DNA of 64,000 nt, taken from positions 6,115,235-6,179,234 of the forward strand of contig OX453284.1 of NCBI GenBank assembly GCA_949710005.1, read 5' to 3'. Numbering within the stretch: the stretch's first letter is position 1; each line of letters starts with the position of its first letter. This document shows positions 37,606 through 50,900 of the stretch, in pieces. The translations under genes were made by a program, and so were the position numbers. The DNA is from Ricordea florida (Eukaryota; Cnidaria; Anthozoa; Corallimorpharia; Ricordeidae). The notes beneath the pieces were generated by a model that made no database searches, was not told the origin of the DNA, and saw only the letters and a program-made list of their open reading frames with translations.

Positions 37606-40600
37606 ATGGCGGCAGGCATACGAGGAAGACAGATAGGTAATTAAAATATAAATCAGGATGATACGTCTTTTTAACTTAGATCTGCCCCACTAGCATTTAA
37701 CGCTTCGAATAAAATACAAAAACTTCCCTTTTGATCTTTCTGTGGGAATATGAAATTCCACACCGAAAATGAATCTTAGAAAAAAAACATCAAGGTTGTA
37801 AACTTATTAGTTTTAAATTTTAGACTGCCTGAGTTAGTAAAATCTTCTGAAAAATATTGAATTCCAGATTCCTTGAAGCGTATGCTTAACCTCAATCAGC
37901 CTATTTCAAAATCGACTGCTGTTGAGCCGGTTTGGAAGGTAAGGACTCTTTCGCAGTTGAGCTGTTTTTGATATCAATATAATGAATTAATCCTTTTGTT
38001 TCATTCCTTGATACTCTAGACGTTTAACTCAGTTATGATAGCTTTTATTTTTCTTAGTCTTAAATTTTAGTTTCATCCCTGCTGTTTATAGAATATTAAA
38101 ATTGATGTTTTTGTTTGCTTGTTTATTTTTTTTTTAATTTGGTTGTTATTGACGAATTTCATATTACCGTATGTAGGCTTTCCTTCAAGTTAGGAAACAG
38201 TACAATATGTCTTCCATATTTGTAGGTCCTTGTTTATGACAGATATGGTCAGGATATAATCTCTCCTTTGCTGAATGTTAAGGAACTACGGGAGATTGGA
38301 ATAACACTTCATTTGTAAGTGCATTGAAATTGATGTTATTTGATGTCTTAAAATGCACAATAATTATGAGTCCACTCAACAGTTATTGCAGAGTAGCAAA
38401 GACCCATAAGACTTGAATCATGTAACTCACTGTCACAGCTTGTCCAGATTCAATAATTACCACATATTATACTTGCAAACTGCTTGTCCCAGTCTTCAGG
38501 CCTCAGTTGTCAGCACTGATTGGTTTATTTGGTTTCTCTTGCTTCCTGAATGTGGTAATTGGTAGATTGAATGTGAACAAGCTGTGGTTGAACACATTTA
38601 AAGGCAGTTACATGTTTCATGTATGATGGGTTTCTGAGAGTGGCGATATTAATAACTGCTTCTGGGTAACACATTAATTGGATCTAATATTAATTTTTAC
38701 AGATTACTGCACTCTGACAGAGATGCTATACCTGAAGTCCCTGCCATTTATTTTGTCCTTCCAACAGAAGAAAACGTCAGGAGAATATGTCAGGTTTGAA
38801 AGTATTTGGTACCCCCCACCCCCCCTAGGATGCTAGTCAATCGTAGGGTTACCCCCAGCATTACATGATGTGTACCACAGGACACCTTCAGGAGCAACAG
38901 GAGGCCCACTCCTCAAGTTGAACACACTGCACTAACATGCCGCTTCATCTAAAAAAAGTGGGGAGCATTAAGATATTACAATAGGTGATCTATAAGGTCC
39001 CTTAAACCTGGTTTATGGCCTTGCTCCCATGAGTCTCCTGTAGCTCAGTGATAGAGCGTCTGAACTAGTAATCTGAAAGTTGTAGGCTTGACTCCTATTG
39101 GTAGGACTCAGATTTGCTTTGTCAGAGTTTGCCTGTGACAGTGCCGAAAAATCCATTTTTCACAAATAGCATTAACCTTTGTTACTCTAAGGTTCTAGAA
39201 CACTGTCAATAGGTCTTTTTTGATGAAAGTCAAGAACTAACATTTTGTTCATTCCTTGTTTTAGGACTGTAGAAATCAACTGTATGAGTCATATTACCTG
39301 AATTTTATTTCTGCAATTTCAAGACATCGACTAGAAGATCTTGCCACTGCTGCACTTCAGTCCAATAATGTGACTCAGATTACAAAGGTGTGCAGAAATA
39401 AACACTTTTGTAACTATGTTGTAGGTTAAAATGGTTCCAAACTAGTTTCCTTTGTTTTCCTTTGCTTGAGATTAATTCCCATAATCCCCCAATAATCTGA
39501 AACAAAGAAAAAACAAAGCAAACTAGAAATAGAACCATTTTTAACCTGAAATTTGTTTAACCTACAACATCTACATTTATGTATCATTCAAATAGTATGA
39601 ACAAGATTGAGCTTGATGTTATCTTTAGATAGTACATTTCAGCAGGATCCATTCTTCCCAAATATCCAGCAATCGCAACAACCTCTCCAACCCTCTCCCA
39701 GACCCATGGAAGGTTTTTGGATACATATACAGCAGTCCTTCCCCACAAAATGCAGATGTCGAAAGCACAGGGCACCAAATGGCATTTTAAAATTTAATTA
39801 TTATCTAACACTAACACTATGTATTCCATTGTGTGCCATTTTTTATTACTGACAGTGTCTGTAGTAAATCACTTTTTGATTTATTATTCTTTAGGTGTAT
39901 GACCAATATTTAAATTTTATCTCTCTGGAAGATGAAATGTTTACTGTGAGAAACCAAGATAGAGATGCCATATCTTATTATGGTAAGACATGCTGAATAT
40001 ACCATAACAGGAAATGTACATTGTATTACATGATAAACTTAGTACAACTTGTTGTCTGTACACATGTTTTAAAACACAGTCTGATGCACCGGGTAATCAG
40101 TTGTTGTGGAAAATTTAATGCTTATTTTCTAGTGTTTGATCTTGCCCCTTCTCCAGGTTATATATAATGTTCTGCAGCAACAGAGCTGAAGGAAAGACGG
40201 AAACTCAGGGTAGCATAGGGGAATACTGTTATGTAGTGAGGGTAAAAATGAGTAAAGATTTAAGTTTGTCTCATGCTTTTCCCACTTGCAAAGGTGGCTT
40301 TATTTGACTGGGGTATCAATTTAGGTGTTGGTTGATCTGTTAATGCAATTAATTTACTGTTCATTTTGTAGCAATAAACAGACCTGATGCCAAGGATACA
40401 GACATTGAGATGCTCCGAGATGTGCTGGTTGACAGTCTTTTCAGTGTTCTGGTTTCTTTAGGTTAGTACATCAATAGTTATTATTGATTAAAGATATACT
40501 TATTATAGTGGAAGATGCAGCAATTTTAAGTGACTTTCATTATCATTATCATTTTTTTCCCTCGGTGGTTTCATCCTACAGAGTGTTATTAAGCGTATCA

Positions 40601-41932
40601 TCAGTCAGTATGTCAGTTGTCAGCATTTGTAGCGGTTAGCGTTTGCAGCCCTTGGCTTTTTTCATAGTTAGTTGTTTTTCGTTATTGTTTCAGTTCTGTT
40701 ATTATTTCTATCATTATTATATTATAATTTATATTATTAGTTGTCTAGTTATTTATTTATTTTTTATTTATTTAATTATTTTTTTTCATTGAGTCTGCTC
40801 AGTGTGACAGGTGCCCAGTGTATGGTGTAGGTTGTGGGGGGCTCGTGGCTGGATCAGCGGGTAGTCCCTGCTGGGTGGGTGGTCTTCCTAGGGTGGGGGG
40901 GTTTGGGCAGTCATTCAGGCCCATAGCCTCCTGGAGTACCTAACCTCCATCTTGCGACGATTGTTGTCAAAACTGTTCAACTGTGTATTTCACAGGCACT
41001 GTCCCAATTATTCGGTGCCCCAAAGGAAATGCTGCAGAAATGGTGGCAGAGGTGAGAACATGGTGAAGGGGGCTTGAAAAGTTTAAAAGTTTCACAATGT
41101 TTAATTAATTTAATTACAAATAGTTGTTTCTGTTTTCAGGGTCTGGACAAAAAGCTAAGAGAAAACTTGAGAGATTCCAGAAATAGTTTGTTTACCTCAG
41201 ACATTCCATCAGGACAATTCAGGTTTTGAAGACTTAAAATATTTTTTGTATTGTTATGGTTTTTGTTGTGTTATGATTTGTTGAACTGTAAATTATTGTC
41301 TGATCCTAGGAATTTCAATAGTTGTTGGTGGAGTTTGATCAGCCAGGTGTAGATAGTTCTGAATAGAGCTGTTGCTGATGACATGCAATGACAGTGATAA
41401 TGTCAACTGACTTCCACTCAGGTTGTCAAAACATCAGTCAGCATCATCAACAACATTTCTTTCCAGGCTTCCTACACCTGGACAGTCAAACTCTACAAAT
41501 AACTATATTTGGTTAACATTGTCATTGATCATTGCTGCAGAGGGTCATTCACGGTCCTTGTTGTTGTTGTTGTATTTTTCGTTTTACACAGTTTTCAGCG
41601 GCCTGTACTGGTTATCTTAGATCGTAATGTGGACTTGTGTACACCTCTTCATCATACGTGGACTTACCAAGCTCTTGTTCATGACATTCTGGTAAAGAAG
41701 CCACAAAATTGATTGTTGTAGTTTGTAATCATCAGCTCTTGTCCTGCTCCCTCACTTTTAAATTGATTACTAACTGATACGAAGAGAAGCTGCTAGTTGA
41801 AGTATTAATTGCTTTTAGGGTCCTCCATACATCTTGTTCATTAATATTTTTTGTATTTTCAATGGATTATAAGTCTGATTTGGTATAATTAACAATTAGA
41901 CCCGCAGCCCGCAAGGGCTACGGGTCAATAGC

Positions 41933-41966
<34 letters not shown>

Positions 41967-44900
41967 AGCCCTTGAGGGCGAAGGGTCTAATTGTTTTAGT
42001 ATCACCCAACTAGTCGGACAGAAAAAGCAATAATAAAGTTAGCAAATGCAAGTTGAAGAAAGATTTATTTGGGAATAAAACAAAAGAAAGCGCCACGAAT
42101 TTCACTACTCGAGGACTATTACTAATAGACCACTAGTAGCGTAGCCAATCAGATTGCGGCATTTGCATTAGTCCACTAGTTGGGTGATACTAATTAATGA
42201 GAGGCAGCTGTGATGTACTGCTCCAGTGGTATGTTACATATGGCTGGCTGATCAAAAGCTGCTGATGGAAATATACAGGGATTACTCTTGCAAATAACCA
42301 TCTTTGTCTTGCGACCCTCTGTACCACCTTTCCAGCTGTGGTATGATGTTATTCATACCCCTTTGTAAATTGATGATTTGTGACAGTGTATATATGTTGA
42401 TTTTTGGCTAAGCCTGTCTGTGGAAACCGATCATTCAAACTTGTTCTTGTTTATCTTTAGAGGTGACCACTAGATGACTTGATGCACATACATGTACTCA
42501 GTTCCTGCTAACGTCAAAAACCTGCATACCCTTGGTTGCAGCCCCTTGATTTTAATTCATAAACACATGTTGTCCCTTGGGGCTAGTCCAGAATTCTGGC
42601 TGCAGTAGAATAGGGCGGCATGCAAAGAATCTAACTATTATGCAGGATACACAACATTACTGGTAAATAGAACTAACTTGGGTGAAAATGATGAGTTTGT
42701 ATGTAAAGGAATGCCACTGTTATTGGTCTTTGCCTTAGGATTTACATCTAAACAGAGTTGTGGTGAAAGAATCCACTCCACAGTCCGATCACAATGCTGT
42801 AGATCCCCATCACAGGCATCCCACACAGGTCAAGAGCAAGTCATATGACCTCAGTACTGGAGACAGGTTTTGGGGAACACATAAAGGAAGGTAGAAATAC
42901 TTGAACAGACTAGAATAAGAAATGTGTTAAGGAGGGAGGCACAAGGGTTTACTGTAAGCTCCTAATACAAAGTGTAATATATTTCATGATTACAGGTACG
43001 CCATTAGTAAAATTACCTATTTAACACCTGTTACCAGTCCCCCTTGTGCCTGGTGGCACATACGGCCTTCATGTCACTTTTCCACTTTTACCTGTTCGTT
43101 GCTTTTGACCTCACCTCTTGCCAGGTCCTCCACCCTGCCTCGCCTCTCTTCTTCTCCACAGTCCTTCACCATGTTGTTTTCAGTCCTCCACACTTCCTTT
43201 TGCCTTCTGATGCCCAGGTCAATGCTGTGTTGCAATCATTCTCTTTGTCCTGCCTCAACACGTGACCAATCATTTTCCAACGCCTTCTCTTCACTTCACA
43301 GCTCAATTGCTCCATGTCTGCTTTTTTCCGCACCTCTTCGTTTGTCATATGATCTTCCCATTGAATCTTCAGAATCCTTCTCAAACACTTCTGTTGGAAT
43401 ACGTCTAACCTCTTGCCAACTTCCTTATTCATCTTCCAAGTCTCACAACCGTACAAGAAAACTGAAAGTACTAATGTCTTACAGAGTTTTATCTTTGTTC
43501 TTCTCATGATCTTCTTTGAGTTCCATATTTGTTTCAGCCTTGTGTACATAACCTGTTTCTGAGGTCCTTCATCCCACCACTTACTTGGCAGACTTTGGCC
43601 TCCTAAGTAAGTGAAATTAACCAATATTGAATAAGTTTTCCATTGTTTACTATCATTAGCCCATTTCCTACAGTGGCAGAGTCAATACAGAAAGAACTTG
43701 ATGAATATAGAGCTTCAGAAGAAGAAGTCAAGAGACTGAAGAATGTCATGGTACAATTTTACTTGTAGGATTTCTTGTAATGACATAGAAATGCAATTGT
43801 TTGAGGTTTAAGGTTATAAATATTGGATGAAAAATTTGAGCATGTTTTCAAATGTTTTCTAATAGTAATAACAGTTGTTGTTATTATTACCAGTATCAGT
43901 ATTTATTTAGTATCATCATGTGTTAACTGTTGGGCAGGTTACATTCCTGTTGTGGTATTTGATTTATACTGTATGTTGGATTTGATTGTAGGGTATTGAT
44001 GAAGATAATGAAGAGACTATGGGTGAACTTCTTTCTGACAGTACAGCCAAACTTACCTCTGCTGTCAGGTAAGATGTCTGCAACTGAGAAAGGAACTGTG
44101 CAAGTTATGGCAACTTTACGATTGTTTGGTTTGGATGTGACTGTTACTGCATATTCAAGAAAGTGCATGTGGTGCTTGCAGTAAACTTCATGTAATCAAA
44201 TATCAATCACCTTTATGTTACTGTAGCAGTGTGTGGTAATTTGTAGCAGCTGTAGTGCTATATGCTTCCCCGTTGGTGTTATTTCTTATGTGTTTCATCT
44301 TCTTGACAGTTCACTGCCTGAGCTGCTTGAGAAAAAAAGACTGATAGATATGCACACAACAATTGCTACCGCTCTTCTGGATCACATTAAGGTGCATGAT
44401 TTGTTTTTGTTGGTTATGATCTTAATCAGTGGACATTTATAACAAGTATTGTGGGGATAGTTTCTAGTAAAGAAACTGGTGCTGCGTCAGTTGGGAATTG
44501 AAACACAAGAAATTGGGTAAATCAAACGAATTGATTACGTAAGTTATACCACCATAAGGTAAAAGGGAGATGCTGACGTTTCGAGCGTTAGCCCTTCGTT
44601 GAGCGTTAGCTCTTCGTTGAGCGTTAGCCCATTCGCTCAGATGAAGGGCTAACACTCGAAATGTCAGCACCTCCCTTTTACCTTACGGTGGTATAACTTA
44701 CTTAATCAATTCGTTTGATTTACCCAATTTCTAACATTTATGACATTTAGCCTGCATTTGTTCACTATGTGTTTAACTGTTATATGAGCTGAGAACATGC
44801 TTCAGAGGAGCAGTGAAAGAACATCCTCACTCTTCCCTTATGTGGACAAGTTACTTTTGGTGAACTCCAATAGCCTGCATTTACTATGCAGACTTTCTAT

Positions 44901-47900
44901 AGAAACAGAGTCGAAACACTGTTATATGTGTTGTAGTTCAGTTTTTTCCTTGGTTCAAATTTTATTTTCCTGTGTTTTTTGGGATGGTGATGTATGATAA
45001 TGAGTTTGAAATAAAGGAAAATGAAATTTAAACCAAGGAAAAAATTGAACTACAACATACGTCTTTCACCTGATGTGTGTATGACTGCATAGAACTTTGA
45101 GTTCAGAATAAGCCTCAACAAACAATATGTTATGTCATTCTAAAAATGTTGTCAGTGTTAGGCAAACAAATCATATGCACATACTTAGACGTCGTCATAA
45201 ATTATTTGCACCTACTTGCAACCTGCAATTTGTGTTTGATTGTTTCTAGTCAGGGAAACTGGATGTTTATTTTGAGACAGAGGAGAAAATTATGAGCAAG
45301 TCAACTTTGGTAAGGAAGACAAACTGTTTTAAGGAATTTTTGTAACAGAAGGGGAATTAATTTTATAAATGATTGAACTGGAAGGATTGTTATCATTTGA
45401 AAAGGCCAATAGGCCTGATTTCTGATGCTCTCATTGCTGCAGACATTTTATTGTTTTTGTTCACTCTCAAGTTTCCTTGTAAAATCCCACCATGTGCAGT
45501 GCTTTTTTATGCATGATAGGTATGCTTGTTAGTGATAGGTCAGTATTTTTATTGTTAACAAAAGTTTTACCAAGTTTTTAAAGTATGCATCATGCCTGAG
45601 TTATTGGACTCTATGTACACCATCGCACGCTCTTAAATGGCTTTTTTTTTTTTTTTTTTGCTGCGAGCAAAATAAAATCTTGGAGTTTCATGTGTTTTGA
45701 TTGAAAAAAACAGAAGTTTAAATAACGCAAATTTTGTTAAAGTTATGATTAATTGGTAAGAAAACTTTGTGTCGTCCAATTTGGTCTGCAATCATACTCG
45801 TGATTAAACAAATCGGACTCCCACTACGTAGTCATCCGATTTTGTTAATCACTCATATGATTACAGACCGAATTGGACTTTGCTCAGTACTATTACCATT
45901 ACTTATCAGAAAAACGTTACTCTGCTCCTGTACTACAACATCTGTACTGCTCTTTCTAACAACCTAACCCTTTACTTATCAGGACAAATCAATACTGGAA
46001 ATTATTCAGGACCCAGAGGGTATGCAACATTTTGACCAAAGATGAGTTTGTAGATTCTTAGCTTAAATGTTTCATCAGAGGCATAAAAGAAGCACCACAG
46101 CCAAACCTAACCACCCCTGAAGACGACACTGGACAGGGGTGTTGTAACATGGGGTTGGTGAATTAATGTAACTTTTAAGTTCCATTCATTATCTTAACCC
46201 TTTAATCTTCAATTTCAATATTCATTTTCGCCTAACCATTTTCATGTATTTGTTATGGTACTAGTGAGGAGAATTTGTTTAAATATCAATACAACTCTTT
46301 TTGGTGATCATTTTCGTTATTCTCATAACCTGAATGGTTGAGGAACAGGGAATGTTTTAATGAGAAATTGGATGCTGGTCACTACTGGGACTTAGAGGGC
46401 TAAACCAGCCTAATAGTAGCATGAATTTGTGTCTGATCGTCCACCTGGTTGCAATGTGCATATTTCTTTTACCAATGTGCTAAATTGATAACGGTAATTG
46501 AACTGAGTGGAGCGCAATTTGGGCTGAAATCATATGCATGATTTCAAATATCACAAGTATGATTTCAGACCAAAACTGCTCGTCACGAAGTTCAAGTACC
46601 ACTTTATTACATCCAGTTTTGAAGTTGCACTATTTGATAGTCCTAATACAAGAGTTTTGGTACTTGTGTGCCAATATTTTATTTTAAATTTGATTGGTTG
46701 TTTTATTTTTGTGTTTATTCTCTTTGGCAAAAAAAAGATGCGATTTAGAACCTAAGATAGTGTGATTCTAGAATAAATCACACTGCTATGGGCCAGATCA
46801 AATTGCAGGGATCACCTGTGATTTCAAAATAGATGTAATAAAAGTATTTGAGGATAGTTTTTTTTTTTATCCACGTTCTTTCAGCTGGAACTCCTGAGGA
46901 CAAACTGAGATTATTTATTATTTATTATATCTCAGGACCTAATATGTCACCGGTAAGTAGCATTTATCTTCAGTCTCTATGACAACCAGCTGATGTATTT
47001 GTACTCTAGAACTTACATCAGGTATTGGATAGAGATGGTTGATATGTGTGGGATCATTATTTTGTTCTTTTCATCAGGCGGAGTTTGATACGTATTCTTC
47101 AGCACTGATTGCAGTAGGAGCTGATCTTGCACCCTTAACCTTCATCAAAAGATGGAAGTAAGTCGTTTTAGACTTATCATGGTTGAGCTGCCTTTTTTTA
47201 AGGGAGGGTTGGGGCTTAGCAAAGTGTTCAAAGAGTTTTAGCGGTGAGGTTGTAACAGTGTGTGATATTAGACCAAGGTTTTTAGATGCTCCTTTGGTGA
47301 CGCACATGGTTTTAGAGGAACAGGGTGTATTTCAAGCCAGCTTTTAATACTGATTTGTGTGTTTTATGTTAGAGCCTTCACTAAAATCACTGTTGGACCT
47401 CTTCAGTCTGGTGGCGGTGGACAAAACACCTACAGGTGTGTATACATCTTACTTTCTTGTATCTTTAATTCTTAGTTTTTACTTTTATGAACGCCCATCA
47501 ATTTTTCTCACTCATACCGATGTGAAGTCAGTCTGCTTGTCCGTCTGTCTCTGTCTAGTTGAATAATCACGTGACATCTCTAGTTGTCAGGATGATGTCC
47601 AGCGACTGATGGTGTGAATATGTTGTGGGGTGGGGTGGGCTGTCATTTTGTTCAAAAAAAGTTTCTTCGTCTTTGTTATATTTCCTTCTCCAAATGACTG
47701 GTACTCAACTGTGTTTAGTGCCAAGTCACAAAGCGCAAGAACTCGTTCCTAATGAAGTTCAGGGTCAAACAGCCTTAAAATGCTTATACAAACACATTAC
47801 CGAGACTTTATTTTTTGGGGTCAATTCCAAAAGAATTGTGAAGGTGTGATTTTCAAGTTTATCTGTTGTTTTTTTCAGTTTTATTGAATTAATCCCTGGT

Positions 47901-50900
47901 GGTCTTTATGACGTTTTATCTTTACTCGCTATTTAGTACTGATATATTACGAAAAGGTTGCGTCAGTTAGCAACGTTTTACTGAACGATTTTTCAGCGCC
48001 ATGTTTTCACGAATAATGAGCTCAGGCTCTCAGTTTGTCATGGAAGGAGTCAAAAATCTTGTTGTTGGAAATAAGGTGAGTAATGCCTGGTTTATTACAT
48101 AGTAAACATTTCAATCTGTTCCAGAATGCGGCATTGTGCACGGGTTGTTGCTGTCTCTTCCCAAAGCATCAGACAATGTTTGTTTCAGCGACCTCGGACG
48201 ATCTGTTAGAGCCAAAGGCCAGGAGTTTATTATAATTCTTTTTCATACGAGGAGCCACAATGACGTTGTCGAATCTGCCCCTTTCCAAATTTGTAACTGC
48301 AAACTTACTTCTGCCATGATCACAGCAAGGAGTTTGTTTTGCTCACGAACCCTAGAACGTTACAGCTTCTCGGGACAGGACTCCATCACGTGAGGGAGAG
48401 AGCCACGGGTACTGTAAAGGCCTTAGCGTCTCTAGCTTATTATTCATTCCCAAATACTTTCTAATAATGCACTTTATTATATCTCTCAGTTAGTACGCGC
48501 GCTGTGATAGGTCAATGTAGCGGGACGTACTTTACTGTACGGCTCGCGAAATTCAAAAGTTTGTTTTGAGATATAATAAATATCTTACAAACTTCGTTTT
48601 CTCGGTCTGTACTGTAAGGTACGGATCCTCGTTTTGTCCGCTTGGATTCATGGCCCGCGCGCTTCGCGCTTGGGCCATAAATCCGAGCGGAAAAACTCGG
48701 TCCGTAACTTACAGTACGGACCTCGAACTCGGGTAGTCAGAGTATGTCTTCACTCCCTCCACCCCTTTCCCCCCATTCTCCAAAACCAAAAAGTGGCAAG
48801 TTAGATACGCGCGCCTCAGCTTGCCAATTTTTTTCACCTCCCCCCCCCCCCCCCCCTTGAAGCAGCGATTTCATTGATGGGCTCCTGTTAAAACATCATG
48901 CCATTTCAAAGTATTGTGAAAATATTTCAGGTGATCCCCCGTTTTCCTTATTTTGTTTCGCATATCCCCCCCAAAACCCACCAGCCCCCCCTCCCCTTCT
49001 TCGTAAGAAATGAATCGTCCTTTATCTTATGTTTTTTTCCTTTGTAGTATTTACCTGTTACTCGTATTTTGGATGCCGTAATGGACAACAAGTCAAACCC
49101 GGTGAGCTGTCCATAATTTCGGAACATGTAGTGGGAACTTTCTTAAAGGAGACTAAGAAGCTTGATGGAGATGCTGCCTAAAAGAAACTGGAAATATTTG
49201 TGACAGTGTTAAATGCAATATATAGATTTAGCCAAGCCTAAAAGCGGAGCTCCTCACACAGCCCCTCACACATTGAAAATGCTGTCACTAAAGTTATTAA
49301 ATACGCCTGGTGTACGCAACTACTTAAAGAAGATTCGATAGCTGAAATAAATCGTCCAAAAAAAACATCTAGCTCGCGACTCAACGGAAGAGCCATTGCG
49401 CGAAAAACAAAGCCTCGTTTCGGTTTAAGACCTTCTAAATATCCCGGATGACTATGGCCGCCATGTTGGGGCAACGGACGGGGCAACGTCGTCGTCGTCG
49501 CTAGGCGCACGCGCCCGCGAGCCATGTCGCTAGCCACGGTGACCATGAAAACTCAAACGCATGGTTTTCTCAATTTCTATCCTCGCACGGTAGTTATGGG
49601 GCTCCGCTCTGCGGCTCTTCGAGCCGCTGTGGAGCTCCGCTATAACATTCACTAGTGTAATGTTCTTCAGTTTTATTTAAAATGCTTTGTTACCTAAGCT
49701 GATGTTGGTCATATCGGGAAGTATTGGTACAAGTGAGATGTGATCGTTCCCATATGAGCCGAGCGGTAGAAAACGTATGTGAACAGGGCGTGACTAACAC
49801 GTGTTTACTTTCTCTGTACTAGGAAGTGGAGGATTACAGGTACTTTGACCCGAAGATGCTGCGGGCTACAGATAGGTGAGTTAATGTTGCTGGCGTTTGT
49901 ACAGAAAAAAAAAAACTGCTGAAACTGTATAGTAAAACAATATCACTTTTCCTCTCTTTGCTGGTTTTATTAATATCGACTGAATTGTGAAGCTCAGTTG
50001 ATTGAAAAGATTCATAGGCACAATGCTTTACTGGAGCTCGAAACATGCAACCTTACTTTAATACCGCTTTACAAGAAGTTGTATATAACACTTCTCGTAG
50101 TAAAAAGGCCAACGCATGTCAGCTAAGGCAGGCTGACTTGTTAAAGCTAGGTTAGTTTCAAGTAAAATTAAAAAATGAATCTGGGTAAGGCAACTTTTGG
50201 AAGAATCTTTTCAGAATAACTATTGTAGAAGTTCATAACTATTGTAAAAGTCAATAACTATTGTAGAAGTTAATAACTATTGTAGAAGTTAATATCTATT
50301 ATTATCAAGACACGCGGCCAAATTGAAAACCGCCCTCTTGAAAACACGCGCTTTGCGGGCCGCAAATGACTCCTAGCGGGCCGTTAATGCATTAACGGCC
50401 GTGCAGCTGAGTCCATTGCCTGTGAACGGGAAGACTATTATTTTTTTAAATATAAACTGTCTTTTTGCTAATCATTGTTACCAATCTTTTTAAACTAGAT
50501 TATATTTGACATTTTATTGTAAACAAAAAGGAATTTTATTTGGCTCTTGTTTAGCTGATCGTATTGTAGCAACAACTTTCCATACCATAGTTTCATGCTA
50601 CATCTCTGTTAAACATTTTTTTCTTATTAAATGAATTTGTACGATTTGGCCTTGTGTATTGATAATAATGATAATCACATGACTTCTGTCGGTCATATAG
50701 TTTATTTGTGTCCCTCGTAGCATCATTTGCGCCCTTGCGCTTCGCGCTCGGGCGCAAATGATGCTACTCGGGCCACAAATAAACTATATGCCCTCCAAAA
50801 GTCATGTGATTGTCCTATTGTAGAAGTTAATAAATATTGTAGAAGTTAATAACTATTGTAGAAGTTAATAACCATTGTAGAAGATAATAAATATTGCAGA

